A stretch of DNA of 55,706 bases, taken from assembly GCA_015056055.1 (NCBI GenBank), contig SVHC01000020.1, positions 1 through 55,706 of the forward strand, in the 5' to 3' direction. A program made the position numbers and the translations under genes. Positions within the stretch are counted from its first letter, which is position 1. The number at the start of each line of letters is the position of its first letter. The notes below the pieces were generated by a model, which did no database searches, was not told where the DNA came from, and worked only from the letters and a program-made list of their open reading frames with translations. Source of the DNA: Clostridiales bacterium (GTDB lineage: Bacteria > Bacillota > Clostridia > Christensenellales > Aristaeellaceae). Of the stretch, positions 34,944-44,204 are shown one piece after another.

Positions 34944-37031
34944 ATGCACTATCAGAAAAGCCATGGAGCATCCGGTGCAAAGAAGGATACTCGCGTGTTG
35001 CTTTCCTCCGATGAAACGCGTTTCATTGCCTGCACCGATTCGGATGATCAATCCTATTGGGTACAATTTACGCTGTATGCGCCCATTGCGGATACTCATA
35101 TCATGATTCCCGCTTGTGCATACAACGGAAACCGTTTTTATGCCGTCAAAAGAAAATATCCGCCTATGTTCCTTGAGGAGGAATTGGGCGAAAATACACC
35201 CATTACAATTTCGGATATTCCCCGTCTTTCTCCGGAGGGCGACTCTTTTATGGACGTCACCACCGGTGATATGGCGGCACCATGTGTATGCGTGATGAAT
35301 CGCGCTGCCAAAAAGGCATTTATGCTTTTCTTCACGCAAGGCTGCCACGGCCTCAATCACGGCGTTACCCTTGAGCAGGACGGCGATATGCTGCGCATTA
35401 TTCTGCGTGCCCCCGCCAAACGCCGTCTGGTTTATCGTGGAAACACCCTTGCACCGCACCCGGAAATGGATCCGACTTTATCGGTTCGCACCGGTGATGA
35501 AACCAGCATTCATCACCGCATTTTTACCTTCGATTGCGAGGACGTTCCCGCTCTGTACCGCGCATTTTTTGAAAAGCGTGCGCTTCTGTATCACTCGCAT
35601 GCACACGCCAGTCTTCCCTTTTCGGCGCACTGGGATATGGCCGAAACGCTGCTGAACACGCGCTATTTTAGCCGGGAGTTCGGTGTTTATTCCGAAGAAA
35701 GCGGCATTGCAAAATGGCAGTCCGGCTGGATTGGCGGCGGCATGGATATTTACGCACTTCTGTGCGAAGGTACGGAAGAGTCTCAGGAAAACATTCGCCG
35801 TGTATATGACCACATCACAAAGTATCAGAGTTCCTTCGGTCTGTACTACGGCATCGTAAGAAACGGCGTCATTGAAGATGACAGCTTCGGTCTGCTCGAC
35901 AAGAAGTATTCCCTGCTGCTTATCCGCAAGCATGCTGATCTTACCTATTTCCTCTTCAAGCATATTGCGGCACTGAAGCTGTGTGAAACCAGCATTCCCG
36001 ATGCACTGCTTAACAGCGCCGTGCGTGCAGCCGACGCTCTTGTGAAAATCTGGAAAAAGCACGGTCAGCTCGGTCAGTTTGTAAATGCCGAAACGGGTGA
36101 AATTGTTGTAGGCGGCTCTGCATCCGGTGCAATGGCTCCCGCTGCACTTTGCGCTGCTGCTGTTATTACAGGCAAAGAACAATATGCCGAATGTGCACGC
36201 GAAATCGGTCGTTTCTTCTACCGTACCGCAACCCTTGAAGGCTTAACCACCGGTGGTCCCGGCGAAGCTTTGCAGGCTCCTGATTCGGAAAGCTGTGCTG
36301 CCCTGCTGGAAAGCTATATGGCGCTTTATGAATATGACCTTTCGCAGGAATGGCTTGATGCGGCATGCGCCGGTGCTCACCAACTTGCCAGCTGGGTTGT
36401 ATCCTATGACTTTGTTTTCCCGAAGGACAGTCGTTTTGGCAAGCGCGGAGTACGCGCAGCAGGCAGTGTCTGGGCCAATCTCCAAAATAAGCATTCAGCG
36501 CCCGGCCTGTGCACAGTTAGTCCATCGGCATTTTTCAAGCTCTATCGTGCCACCGGAGATGAACGCTATCTCACCGTCATGCAGCAAATCGCACATTTCA
36601 TTCCGCAGGTTGCTTCCGCTCCGGAAAACCCTGTTTACACCAATCACGGTCCTGTACTTGCACCCGGCGAAATATGCGAGCGCGTGAACACTTCCGACTG
36701 GGAAGGCACCAACAACATCGGCGACTCCATTTTCGGACCTTCATACTGGCCACTTTGCAGCATGATGCTCACATGGGCGGAAATCCCCGGAATCTATGTC
36801 ATGCCCGAGCGCGGCATCCTGTGTGTCAGTGACCACGTAAACGCCTGGTTTGAAAATGATACCCTCGTTATCGAAAATCCCACAATTTATCCTGCACGCG
36901 TCAAAGTCTTCGTGGATGATTCCCTTTCCATCACCCAGTCGCTCGGACTTTGCTGGAAAGAAAAATTCCGCCTCGTAAGCGTAAACGCAGGCGAATGTGT
37001 CCGTATTCCCTTAAGTAATGATATCGCATAA
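34944..37031 (+). CDS. Intracellular six-hairpin glycosidase-like protein, unassigned family
   Basis: A 695-residue protein without signal peptide or membrane segment. The N-terminal 260 residues look beta-rich (sandwich-like). The central part (about 280-610) has the repeated helix-hairpin pattern of alpha/alpha-toroid glycosidases, with conserved-looking patches WQSGWIGGGMDIYALL, SSFGLYYGIVRNGVIEDDSF, TTGGPGEALQAPDSESCAALL and NTSDWEGTNNIGDSIFGPSY. The last 70 residues form another beta domain. I cannot assign a CAZy family. It faces the glucan synthase gene and is followed after 16 bp by a HAD phosphatase or mutase, so a role in breaking down a glucan is a reasonable inference. Candidate acids include the Asp/Glu in these patches, unproven. 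Confidence 0.72.
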   Translation: MHYQKSHGASGAKKDTRVLLSSDETRFIACTDSDDQSYWVQFTLYAPIADTHIMIPACAYNGNRFYAVKRKYPPMFLEEELGENTPITISDIPRLSPEGDSFMDVTTGDMAAPCVCVMNRAAKKAFMLFFTQGCHGLNHGVTLEQDGDMLRIILRAPAKRRLVYRGNTLAPHPEMDPTLSVRTGDETSIHHRIFTFDCEDVPALYRAFFEKRALLYHSHAHASLPFSAHWDMAETLLNTRYFSREFGVYSEESGIAKWQSGWIGGGMDIYALLCEGTEESQENIRRVYDHITKYQSSFGLYYGIVRNGVIEDDSFGLLDKKYSLLLIRKHADLTYFLFKHIAALKLCETSIPDALLNSAVRAADALVKIWKKHGQLGQFVNAETGEIVVGGSASGAMAPAALCAAAVITGKEQYAECAREIGRFFYRTATLEGLTTGGPGEALQAPDSESCAALLESYMALYEYDLSQEWLDAACAGAHQLASWVVSYDFVFPKDSRFGKRGVRAAGSVWANLQNKHSAPGLCTVSPSAFFKLYRATGDERYLTVMQQIAHFIPQVASAPENPVYTNHGPVLAPGEICERVNTSDWEGTNNIGDSIFGPSYWPLCSMMLTWAEIPGIYVMPERGILCVSDHVNAWFENDTLVIENPTIYPARVKVFVDDSLSITQSLGLCWKEKFRLVSVNAGECVRIPLSNDIA

Positions 37032-37047
37032 AGGAGAAGATTCAACC

Positions 37048-37698
37048 ATGAACATTCAGGCTATTTTGTTTGATATGGACGGCGTCCTGGTAGACAGCGA
37101 GCCCGTCATCATCGAAGCCGGCATCCGTTCTCTCGCTCACTACGGAATCACTGCTGTTGAAGATGATTTCAAACCCTTCACCGGCATGGGTGAAGATATA
37201 TTCATCGGCGGCGTTGCCCGCAAGCACGGCCACGAATACATTCTTGAAATGAAATCGCGCACCTATGAAATCTACGGCGAAATCGTAGATGCACATCTGA
37301 AGATTTATGAAAATACCCTGCGTACGCTTAATGCGCTTTCCCATCTGCGTCTTGCGCTTGCATCCAGCGCAGACCTTGTAAAAGTGCATCACAACCTGCG
37401 CGTTGCAGGCATTCCTCTTTCCACCTTCGGTTCGATCATCTCCGGAAATGATGCCGCTCGCAAAAAGCCCTTCCCCGACCTCTTCCTTGCCGCCGCACGT
37501 GGAATTGATGTTGATCCCGTGAATTGCATTGCAATTGACGATGCCGTATCCGGCGTTCAGGCTGCCAAAGCTTCCGGCGCAGTCGCAGTCGGTATCACCA
37601 CCACTTTCAGCGAAGAAGCGCTTCGCGAAGCCGGCGCGGACTATATCATTTCCGATATCTGGGAACTGGTTGATCTGGTAAAGAAGCTTTCTGACTAA
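37048..37698 (+). CDS. HAD-superfamily hydrolase, beta-phosphoglucomutase/phosphatase type
   Basis: A 216-residue HAD protein with an alpha-helical cap. The catalytic aspartates are D9 and D11 in FDMDGVLVDSEP. Motif II is ASSAD, the lysine lies in KKPFPD and motif IV is AIDDAVSGVQAAKASG. Both sugar-phosphate phosphatases and beta-phosphoglucomutases have this pattern, so substrate is not decided by sequence. It sits 16 bp after the glycosidase-like gene, and handling of a sugar phosphate made from the released oligosaccharide is plausible. GGAG lies 11 bases before the ATG; strong terminator downstream. Confidence 0.85.
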   Translation: MNIQAILFDMDGVLVDSEPVIIEAGIRSLAHYGITAVEDDFKPFTGMGEDIFIGGVARKHGHEYILEMKSRTYEIYGEIVDAHLKIYENTLRTLNALSHLRLALASSADLVKVHHNLRVAGIPLSTFGSIISGNDAARKKPFPDLFLAAARGIDVDPVNCIAIDDAVSGVQAAKASGAVAVGITTTFSEEALREAGADYIISDIWELVDLVKKLSD

Positions 37699-37708
37699 AG
37701 CAAAGCGC

Positions 37709-37748
37709 AAAAAGCGCCGTGAGTTTTCAAACACTCACGGCGCTTTTT
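37709..37748. terminator. Bidirectional terminator between the HAD and coiled-coil genes
   Basis: Perfect 15-bp stem AAAAAGCGCCGTGAG/CTCACGGCGCTTTTT with a 10-base loop, T runs on both strands. It lies between convergent genes. Confidence 0.9.
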
Positions 37749-37761
37749 AATGTCAATCCGT

Positions 37762-38412
37762 TTAGATATTGCTCCTGCGTGCGCGCACACGGTCGCTCAT
37801 TTCCAACAGCAGCTTATCCAGTTCTTCCATGATATCTTCGGCATAACCGGCGGCTGCCAGACGCTTATCACTTGCCTCGGCCATTGCCTGATTTACAATT
37901 GTGCGGGCATCATCAGTGGCACGGCGCATGATTTCGGTCTCGCTGACCATTTCCTCTACCTGCTCGCGTGCTTCTTCAATCATGCGTTCAGCGCGTGCCT
38001 CTGCATTGGCAATGGTGCGCTGTGCCTGTTCCTCGGCCGTCGCAATGATATTGTCTGCGCGTACATTGGCGTTGTCCAGCTGATTTCTGGCGCGCACTTC
38101 TGCACTGTTCAGGATGCGTGCTTCTTCCTTGCGTGCATTTGCGAGGATGTTTTCCTGCTCCTGATAAACCTTGGAGGCACCGCGAACAGCAACCGGAAGC
38201 GTCTTGTACATGTCGTTCAGCATGTCCATGCATACCTCGACATCGATCATGCCCTTGCCTCTGGACATAAAGTTCGAAGGAGCATTCTCTATTTCGGCGC
38301 GGAGATAATCAAACAGCGTGAAAAAGTGATCCAACTGACCCTTTTCGTACTCCTCAGTACGTGCGTTCGAAGCGGTAGTGTTGGCCTTGTTTTCATTGAA
38401 TTCGTGTTCCAT
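37762..38412 (-). CDS. Coiled-coil protein downstream of coaD (ATP synthase subunit B/H-like)
   Basis: A 216-residue soluble, highly charged protein. The second half (about 85-205) is a long Ala/Glu/Arg-rich helix (EARILNSAEVRARNQLDNAN, ANAEARAERMIEEAREQ) with coiled-coil character, similar to proteins labelled ATPase or V-type ATPase subunit H-like. No enzyme motif is seen. The first 70 residues contain a more hydrophobic patch. The ATG at 38412 is 2 bp past the coaD stop codon, and its ribosome binding site AAAGGAG lies inside coaD, so it is translationally linked. I recall the coaD-coiled-coil order in other Clostridia, but the function is unknown. Confidence 0.78.
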   Translation of the reverse strand: MEHEFNENKANTTASNARTEEYEKGQLDHFFTLFDYLRAEIENAPSNFMSRGKGMIDVEVCMDMLNDMYKTLPVAVRGASKVYQEQENILANARKEEARILNSAEVRARNQLDNANVRADNIIATAEEQAQRTIANAEARAERMIEEAREQVEEMVSETEIMRRATDDARTIVNQAMAEASDKRLAAAGYAEDIMEELDKLLLEMSDRVRARRSNI

Positions 38413-38414
38413 TG

Positions 38415-38894
38415 TCAACAACTCTCCTTTATCGAGCTTACTATATCATCTGCGATTGCATCGGGAACCAAGCCCCTGATGCTGCCGCCATGTTGCGCAA
38501 TATCCATAACAACCGTAGAAGAGATAAATCCCAGCTCCGGTCTTGAAGGGAAAAACATGGTATCAATGCCTGAAAGATGCCTGTTGGCATCGGCAAGGGT
38601 CATTTCGTATTCCAGATCAGCCGTACCGCGCACGCCGCGTACAATCACGCCTGCGCCGTATCTGCCGGCAACATCCACAAGAAGACCATTGTCCCATACG
38701 ACCCGGACATTGTCAATTCCTTCAACAGCGCGCGTCAACCATTCGGCACGCTTTTCGGCAGAAAAAATATACTTTTTCTCCGGATTGACAAGAATTGCCA
38801 CCACCACTTCATCCAACACCTGCGCAGCGCGCCGGATAATATCCAGATGCCCGCTGGTAGGCGGTGAAAAGCTGCCCGCATAAATTCCTTTCAT
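38415..38894 (-). CDS. coaD: Phosphopantetheine adenylyltransferase
   Basis: CoaD makes dephospho-CoA from 4'-phosphopantetheine and ATP. The 159-residue protein has normal length. The nucleotidyltransferase signature is GSFSPPTSGHLDII at residues 6-19, with the second motif FISSTVVMDIAQHGGSIRGLVPD near the C-terminus. It overlaps rsmD by 4 bp (38891-38894). Confidence 0.95.
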   Translation of the reverse strand: MKGIYAGSFSPPTSGHLDIIRRAAQVLDEVVVAILVNPEKKYIFSAEKRAEWLTRAVEGIDNVRVVWDNGLLVDVAGRYGAGVIVRGVRGTADLEYEMTLADANRHLSGIDTMFFPSRPELGFISSTVVMDIAQHGGSIRGLVPDAIADDIVSSIKESC

Positions 38895-39445
38895 TCGCCG
38901 GCCCTCCTCACAAAGAGAAGTTTGGTTTCCCCGTATTTGCGTTCGTCGTATGCTTCAAATCCTTCCGGCACGGGGATCTGAGCCGATGCCGTCTGCTCCA
39001 TTACGATCAAAGCATCCTCTGCAAGTAAATCCTGCTTTGCAAGCAGCGTAACCGCATCCGCATAGGCACTTTCCATCCGGTACGGAGGATCCAGGAAAAC
39101 CAGATCAAACTTACCCGTCAAGTCCCGAATCAGCGCCTTGTAATCCCGGCAGGTTATTTTAAGATCATCCTGTTCGTCCCCGAGAACTGCCTGGGCATTT
39201 CGGCGTATTACGCTGACCGCAGCTCCATTCATATCATTTACCACAGCAGATTCTGCACCGCGGCTCATTGCTTCCAGTGTAAGCGCGCCCGAGCCTCCGA
39301 AAAGATCCAGCACCCGTGCTCCGCGTACATGCATGGAAATGATATTGAACAGTGCTTCTCTCACACGGTCGGAAGTCGGCCTTGTATTGTCCCCTGCAGG
39401 AGCAAACAATTTCCTTCCGCGAGCTATGCCGCCAATAATGCGCAT
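38891..39445 (-). CDS. rsmD: 16S rRNA (guanine(966)-N2)-methyltransferase RsmD
   Basis: A 184-residue Rossmann-fold methyltransferase of normal length. Motif I is DLFGGSGALTLEAMSRGA, and the catalytic DPPY motif lies in FLDPPYRMES near residue 118. MRIIGGIARGRKL at the N-terminus is characteristic. It is the first gene of rsmD-coaD-coiled-coil, with its promoter at 39487-39515 and a GGAGAG ribosome binding site. Confidence 0.95.
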   Translation of the reverse strand: MRIIGGIARGRKLFAPAGDNTRPTSDRVREALFNIISMHVRGARVLDLFGGSGALTLEAMSRGAESAVVNDMNGAAVSVIRRNAQAVLGDEQDDLKITCRDYKALIRDLTGKFDLVFLDPPYRMESAYADAVTLLAKQDLLAEDALIVMEQTASAQIPVPEGFEAYDERKYGETKLLFVRRAGE

Positions 39446-39486
39446 ATTTCTCTCCTATCTGCGCAGCCAACGCCTGTACATTTTTT

Positions 39487-39515
39487 ATTATATCACATTC
39501 CCGGCGTGCGTGCAA
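39487..39515 (-). promoter_or_regulatory. Promoter of rsmD-coaD
   Basis: TTGCAC (39510-39515), 17-bp spacer, extended -10 TG-a-TATAAT (39487-39492) on the minus strand. Confidence 0.8.
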
Positions 39516-39547
39516 ATTTTCCTGATAGAGGCATCATTCTAAGCCCA

Positions 39548-40180
39548 TTAAAGTTCCGGTCTGTTCGGATCCTTGAAAACGCCCGAAAATACGCGCTGGT
39601 TCTTCTTCTTTTTGCGGCTTCCCTTGTACATCTGCTTCTTCATGCGTGCATGATAGACGGGACCGCGCCAATATCCGATAAACACCGCCAGCGGCACAAT
39701 AAACGAACCAATCATATAGCTGAAGCGAACCACTCTGATGGGAACATATTCTTCCCACAGGGAGAACAGCTGCTTGAATGGCATAAAAATCAACGTCGTT
39801 ATCCAGTCCAGCACATTTGCATCGCCTTCCTGTACGCTGCCCAGATGAATGTAATTGACCAGCGCTAGCAAAAACATCGGCAGGACAGTGATAATAAATG
39901 CCCGTATCGCCGCCTTTTTATTATACACGCCTTCATACTTATCCTGGGTAACGGTCTTTCCTTCCTCAACCTGTCGGTCGAGCATTTCCTGCTGAGCAAC
40001 AGCCTTATCTCCCAGATAAGCACCCTCATTCAAAGCGTGCGTAAAAATAGCGCCCAGCAAAGCAACCGCAAATACGAACGTGAAAATGTTGTTCATCGAC
40101 AGTGCAAAGACCAGATTTACGAACAGCATCACGCCATACATTTTGTATCCACGCCATATCAGGCTTTTCTCCGTTTTCAT
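39548..40180 (-). CDS. Four-TM membrane protein of unknown function
   Basis: A 210-residue protein with hydrophobic segments at about 12-29, 31-48, 92-112 and 154-170. A charged cytosolic loop lies between the second and third (about 50-88), and a strongly basic C-terminal tail (KKKKNQRV) follows. I do not recognise the family. Its start overlaps the 5-formyl-THF cyclo-ligase gene by 4 bp, so it is co-translated as the last gene of that run. Confidence 0.75.
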   Translation of the reverse strand: MKTEKSLIWRGYKMYGVMLFVNLVFALSMNNIFTFVFAVALLGAIFTHALNEGAYLGDKAVAQQEMLDRQVEEGKTVTQDKYEGVYNKKAAIRAFIITVLPMFLLALVNYIHLGSVQEGDANVLDWITTLIFMPFKQLFSLWEEYVPIRVVRFSYMIGSFIVPLAVFIGYWRGPVYHARMKKQMYKGSRKKKKNQRVFSGVFKDPNRPEL

Positions 40181-40728
40181 TCTTGCGCCTCCTTACAGTC
40201 ATGTACTCCATTTTCCGTCACGATCATATGCACGGGGATATCATGCGGCTGCACCGGTATTTCGTCCACAACCTGAAACGAATATGCCAGTGCAACAAAT
40301 CGTCCGCACGAATTTTCCAAAAAACGGTCGTAGTACCCCGCACCAAAGCCAAGCCTTGCACCTGCTTTTGAAAATGCAAGTCCCGGCAGTATTATCACAT
40401 CTGCATCGCGCGCAATTTCATTCCCGACGGGCTCCAAAATGCCCATAGCGCCGGGGGCAAGCTCCGAAAGCGCAGCAATCCTTACTGCTTCCATCTTCCC
40501 TTCGCCCAGTACGCGCGGATAATATACACCGATTCCTTTTTGCAGCAGCTTTTCTGCCAGAGGAGCTGTCTGCACTTCGCCGAAATTATCGGCATACAGC
40601 ATGACGCTTTTTGCATTTTCCAAAAGCAGCCATACATGTTCCTGTATCTGTGTGCTGAACCTTTCGCGCATTTCCTTCGAAAGAGCACGTCTTTGCTTTT
40701 TCATGCGCGAGCGCAATTCATCCTTCAT
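40177..40728 (-). CDS. 5-formyltetrahydrofolate cyclo-ligase
   Basis: A 183-residue enzyme that converts 5-formyl-THF to 5,10-methenyl-THF with ATP. The motifs are LRSRMKKQRRAL at the N-terminus, VIILPGLAFSKAGARLGFGA and GYYDRFL, the classical folate-binding signature. The ATG at 40728 is taken because AAGG lies 7 bases before it; a GTG two codons upstream is the alternative. It overlaps the alanine racemase gene by 11 bp. Confidence 0.9.
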   Translation of the reverse strand: MKDELRSRMKKQRRALSKEMRERFSTQIQEHVWLLLENAKSVMLYADNFGEVQTAPLAEKLLQKGIGVYYPRVLGEGKMEAVRIAALSELAPGAMGILEPVGNEIARDADVIILPGLAFSKAGARLGFGAGYYDRFLENSCGRFVALAYSFQVVDEIPVQPHDIPVHMIVTENGVHDCKEAQE

Positions 40729-41800
40729 ATTCACGCCTTACACGCGATGAGAATCCCAGCATAATCTCATACGGAATGGTCATCGCCTTTTCCGCCAGTT
40801 CGTCCGGCGTAATTCTTTCATCCCCCTGCGCACCCATAAGAACAAATTCATCCTCACAGGAAACACCGGGAATATCCGTTACATCCGCCATCAGCATATC
40901 CATGCACACGCGCCCTACAACAGGAGCACGCCTGCCGTGCACCAGCACATCCGCACGTCCGCTCAGGATGCGAGGATAGCCATCGCCATAGCCAATGGGC
41001 AGCGTCGCAATAATAGTTTCCTTCTGCGCGGTAAATTTTCTGCCGTAACCCACAGTTTCCCCTGCAGAAATGCTTTCAACGCGCACAGGACGTGTTACAA
41101 GCCTCTGCGCATATTCCAGATTGAATCCTTCGGCACCGGTGCCATACATAACGATTCCGGCACGTACCATATCAAACTGTAATTCCTTTTTCAGCATGGC
41201 AGAGCTTGCCGCCATGTGACAGACCGGAGAAAAGCCTTTGGCATGCACCGTTTCCAGTGCAGCGCGAAAACGCTGTGCCTGGAGTCCGGTAAATTCTGCA
41301 TCGTAATCCGCAGCAGCAAAGTGAGAAAATGCGCCTTCCATCCGTACGCCGGGACATTTCTGCCACACATCCAGAAGTGCATCCACCTTATCCCACGCCA
41401 CGCCAATGCGGCGCATGCCCGTGTCCACCTTCAGGTGACCCAGTGCCTCTTTTCCGCATTTTTCGCTGGCCGCCTGCGCAATTTCCAGCGTTTCCGGCGC
41501 ATATACTGCAAAGGATACCTCTGCGTCAACCATTTTTTCAATCATATCGGCGTCAACCGCACCGATCACGAGAATCTTTGCATCAATCCCTGCATCACGC
41601 AGTTCAAGCGCTTCTTCCGCAATCGCAACAGCCAACCCCTTTGCACCTGCCTGCAGGCAGGCGCGCGCCACCGGCGCAGCGCCATGCCCGTAAGCATCTG
41701 CTTTCACCACGGCGATCGCATCCGCGCCGGTGCGCGTTGTGATCTCGCGAAAATTCCGCGCCACAGCGTCAGTATTGACGATCAGCCTTGTCGGTCTCAC
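40718..41800 (-). CDS. alr: Alanine racemase
   Basis: A PLP enzyme that makes D-alanine for peptidoglycan. The 360-residue length is normal. The PLP lysine is K33 in VVKADAYGHGA and the catalytic tyrosine lies in ETVGYGRKF near residue 255. The C-terminal beta domain carries GYGDGYPR and VCMDMLMADVTD. It overlaps the ACT-domain gene by 4 bp and the folate gene by 11 bp. Alr is usually not transcribed with IorAB-type genes, and here it follows the ACT gene, so the whole run may have more than one promoter. Confidence 0.95.
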   Translation of the reverse strand: MRPTRLIVNTDAVARNFREITTRTGADAIAVVKADAYGHGAAPVARACLQAGAKGLAVAIAEEALELRDAGIDAKILVIGAVDADMIEKMVDAEVSFAVYAPETLEIAQAASEKCGKEALGHLKVDTGMRRIGVAWDKVDALLDVWQKCPGVRMEGAFSHFAAADYDAEFTGLQAQRFRAALETVHAKGFSPVCHMAASSAMLKKELQFDMVRAGIVMYGTGAEGFNLEYAQRLVTRPVRVESISAGETVGYGRKFTAQKETIIATLPIGYGDGYPRILSGRADVLVHGRRAPVVGRVCMDMLMADVTDIPGVSCEDEFVLMGAQGDERITPDELAEKAMTIPYEIMLGFSSRVRREYEG

Positions 41801-42228
41801 AGTCCGCGCACCTGCTCCTGAGAAAGCACCTGTACATTGTGCTTTGCAAACAGCCTTTCTGCCGCTTCCAGGTTGTTCACGCGGAAGATAACCATTGCAT
41901 GGTTTCCGGTGGAGCGCACAAAGGAGTATACATAATTGATGCCGATCTCTTCATCTGCAAGAGCTTCGAGAACGTCATTCAGTCCGCCGGGACGATCCGG
42001 AACCGATACAGCCAGAACATCCGTCAGCTTCACGGTGTAACCCGCATCCTTCAGTACCTGTACCGCCTTGTCGGTATCGGATACAATCGTGCGCAGAATA
42101 CCGTAATGCTCCGTGTCCGCGATGGACATTGCAATCAGGTCAATGCCGTTTTTACCCAGCAGACCGGTCATAGCAGCCAGGGTTCCCGTAGTGTTCTCAA
42201 GAAACACCGAAATCTGTTTTACGTACAT
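41797..42228 (-). CDS. ACT-domain protein (two ACT repeats)
   Basis: A 143-residue protein made of two ACT-like halves. The first starts VKQISVFLENTTGTLAAMTG and the second contains VLAVSVPDRPGGLNDVLEAL with the typical PDRPGG loop. ACT domains bind amino acids as regulatory ligands. ACT proteins of this type commonly sit beside PaaK and IorAB genes in Clostridia, so sensing of aromatic or branched-chain amino acids is a fair inference. It overlaps alr by 4 bp. Confidence 0.88.
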   Translation of the reverse strand: MYVKQISVFLENTTGTLAAMTGLLGKNGIDLIAMSIADTEHYGILRTIVSDTDKAVQVLKDAGYTVKLTDVLAVSVPDRPGGLNDVLEALADEEIGINYVYSFVRSTGNHAMVIFRVNNLEAAERLFAKHNVQVLSQEQVRGL

Positions 42229-42262
42229 TTTCCACGCCTCCTGTTATAATAATGCTTTTGAA

Positions 42263-42284
42263 CCGGCGGCGGTTAGGCCGCCGG
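42263..42284 (-). terminator. GC-rich hairpin between paaK and the ACT gene, possible attenuator
   Basis: Perfect 8-bp stem CCGGCGGC/GCCGCCGG with a 6-base loop. On the minus strand only TTCAAAAG follows, so termination would be partial. A TATAAC further on could restart transcription for the ACT-alr part. Confidence 0.4.
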
Positions 42285-42299
42285 AAAACCAACCAATCC

Positions 42300-43610
42300 T
42301 TATAGCTTACGCTTGTCGATTACGCGCTTTGCCTTGCCTTCGGATCTCGGAATGGATTTGGGGGCAACCAGCTTAATATTTGCGCTGATACCGACAACAG
42401 ACTTAATGCGCTCAGAGATCTGCTTTTTCATTCCCTCCAGCTGGCCTACTGTATCGGTGAATACGCCTTCGTTGACCTCGACCTGGATTTCCACACTGTC
42501 GGTAGTTCCCTTGCGGTCAACCTCAATCATATAGTGCGGAGCAAGACCGTCAATGCTGACGAGCACAGTTTCGATCTGGCTGGGGAATACATTTACGCCG
42601 CGGATAATCAGCATATCATCCGTGCGGCCCATGATGCGGTTCATGCGAACAAAGGTACGTCCGCATTCGCAGGGTTCTGCATTCAGCTGGCACAGGTCAT
42701 GCGTGCGGTAACGCAGCATCGGCATGCCTTCCTTGCTGATGGTGGTAAATACCAATTCACCCTTTTCGCCGTAGGGCAGCGGTTCTTCGGTGATGGGATC
42801 AATGATCTCGGCGATCACATGGTCCTCGTTGATATGCATTCCGTGCTGCATCATGCACTCGTAGGCAACGCCCGGGCCGCAGATTTCGGTCAGACCATAG
42901 ATATCCATTGCCTTGATGCCCAGCAGTTCTTCGATGCGCTGGCGCATGGCTTCCGTCCACGGTTCTGCGCCGAAGCAACCCGCACGCAGCTTGAGGTCAG
43001 AAAGCGGAATGCCCATTTCCTGAATCGTTTCACCGATGTGCGTAGCATAGGACGGCGTACAGCACAGCATCGTGGTGCCCAGATCCTTCATGAGCATGAT
43101 CTGACGGGCGGTATTGCCGCTGGAAATTGGAACTACGGTTGCACCCACGCGGGTCGCGCCCTGATGTGCGCCGAGACCGCCGGTGAACAGGCCGTATCCG
43201 TAAGCGATCTGGATGGTGTCATCCTCCGTAGCGCCCGCTGCACCAAGAGTACGCGCCATCATCTCAGACCAGTTTTCAAGATCGTTGCGAGTATAGCCCG
43301 CAAGAATCGGCTTACCGGTAGTACCGGAGGAACCGTGAATGCGAACGATTTCCTTGCGGGGAGCCGCAAACAAACCGGTGGGATATTCGTCGCGCAGATC
43401 GGTTTTCTGCGTAAAAGGCAGATATTTCAGATCCTCGAGAGTGCGGATGTCTTCCGGCTTGACGCCCTTTTCATCCATGCGGCCGCGATAAAGCGGAACA
43501 TTATCATATACCCGGCGTACAACGCTCTGCAGCCTTTTCAGCTGGATAGCGCGAATCTGCTCACGCGGCATGCATTCCGCTGCCGGATTCCAAATGTTAT
43601 GCTTGATCAT
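42300..43610 (-). CDS. paaK: Phenylacetate-CoA ligase (downstream copy)
   Basis: A 436-residue adenylate-forming enzyme that activates aryl acids such as phenylacetate or indoleacetate to CoA thioesters, or can run in reverse to make ATP. The AMP-binding loop is [19 protein letters not shown] (about 93-111), with [14 protein letters not shown] and [17 protein letters not shown] downstream; the C-terminal catalytic lysine region is RVIDKRKL. It has the PaaK length and order. It lies 15 bp after iorB. The second paaK, upstream of iorA, has the same layout but is clearly different in sequence. Confidence 0.93.
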   Translation of the reverse strand: MIKHNIWNPAAECMPREQIRAIQLKRLQSVVRRVYDNVPLYRGRMDEKGVKPEDIRTLEDLKYLPFTQKTDLRDEYPTGLFAAPRKEIVRIHGSSGTTGKPILAGYTRNDLENWSEMMARTLGAAGATEDDTIQIAYGYGLFTGGLGAHQGATRVGATVVPISSGNTARQIMLMKDLGTTMLCCTPSYATHIGETIQEMGIPLSDLKLRAGCFGAEPWTEAMRQRIEELLGIKAMDIYGLTEICGPGVAYECMMQHGMHINEDHVIAEIIDPITEEPLPYGEKGELVFTTISKEGMPMLRYRTHDLCQLNAEPCECGRTFVRMNRIMGRTDDMLIIRGVNVFPSQIETVLVSIDGLAPHYMIEVDRKGTTDSVEIQVEVNEGVFTDTVGQLEGMKKQISERIKSVVGISANIKLVAPKSIPRSEGKAKRVIDKRKL

Positions 43611-43625
43611 CGTCTGCCTCCCGAA

Positions 43626-44204
43626 TTAACGGTTGTAGCCCGCGTCGAATGCACGCAGGTTGACCTCCACAAACTTTGCAGGCACGCAGGTGCGTACAGC
43701 TTCACGCCATGCTTCCACGTCGCCGCCAACGCGCTTTGCCAGTGCGCCGATCAGAACAACGTTTACCGCGCGGCCGTCGCCGGCTTCGTGAGCAAGTGCC
43801 AGAGCATCGAATGCATCCAGATCGCACTTTTCTGCGAGACGCTCGATGATGTTATCCGGATATACGGCTGCACCTGTAACAACCGGCATGGGAGACATTT
43901 TCTGCGTATTGGTGATCAGCGTGCCGCCCTCTTTCAGATAGCTGAGAGCACGCATGGCTTCCAGCTGCTCAAATGCGAGCACATAGTCCGCGCAGCCCGC
44001 TTCTACCATGGGTGCGTATACACGCTGACCCATGCGCATGAAGGTAACTACGCTGCCGCCGCGCTGTGCCATACCATGGATTTCGGAAGCCTTGACATCA
44101 AGGCCCAATTTCAGTCCCAGCGCGCTGAGGATACGGCTGGCGAGCAGGGTTCCCTGTCCGCCTACGCCAACGATAACAACATTCAGATTTTCAATATTGC
44201 TCAT
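43626..44204 (-). CDS. iorB: Indolepyruvate:ferredoxin oxidoreductase, beta subunit
   Basis: The gamma-domain subunit of the archaeal/anaerobe-type 2-oxoacid oxidoreductase, 192 residues. The glycine-rich nucleotide-binding loop is VVIVGVGGQGTLLASRIL near the N-terminus, and GMAQRGGSV follows, both typical of IorB. It overlaps the end of iorA by 4 bp (44201-44204), which fixes the ATG at 44204 and shows translational coupling. The longer open frame upstream is not used. Confidence 0.93.
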   Translation of the reverse strand: MSNIENLNVVIVGVGGQGTLLASRILSALGLKLGLDVKASEIHGMAQRGGSVVTFMRMGQRVYAPMVEAGCADYVLAFEQLEAMRALSYLKEGGTLITNTQKMSPMPVVTGAAVYPDNIIERLAEKCDLDAFDALALAHEAGDGRAVNVVLIGALAKRVGGDVEAWREAVRTCVPAKFVEVNLRAFDAGYNR

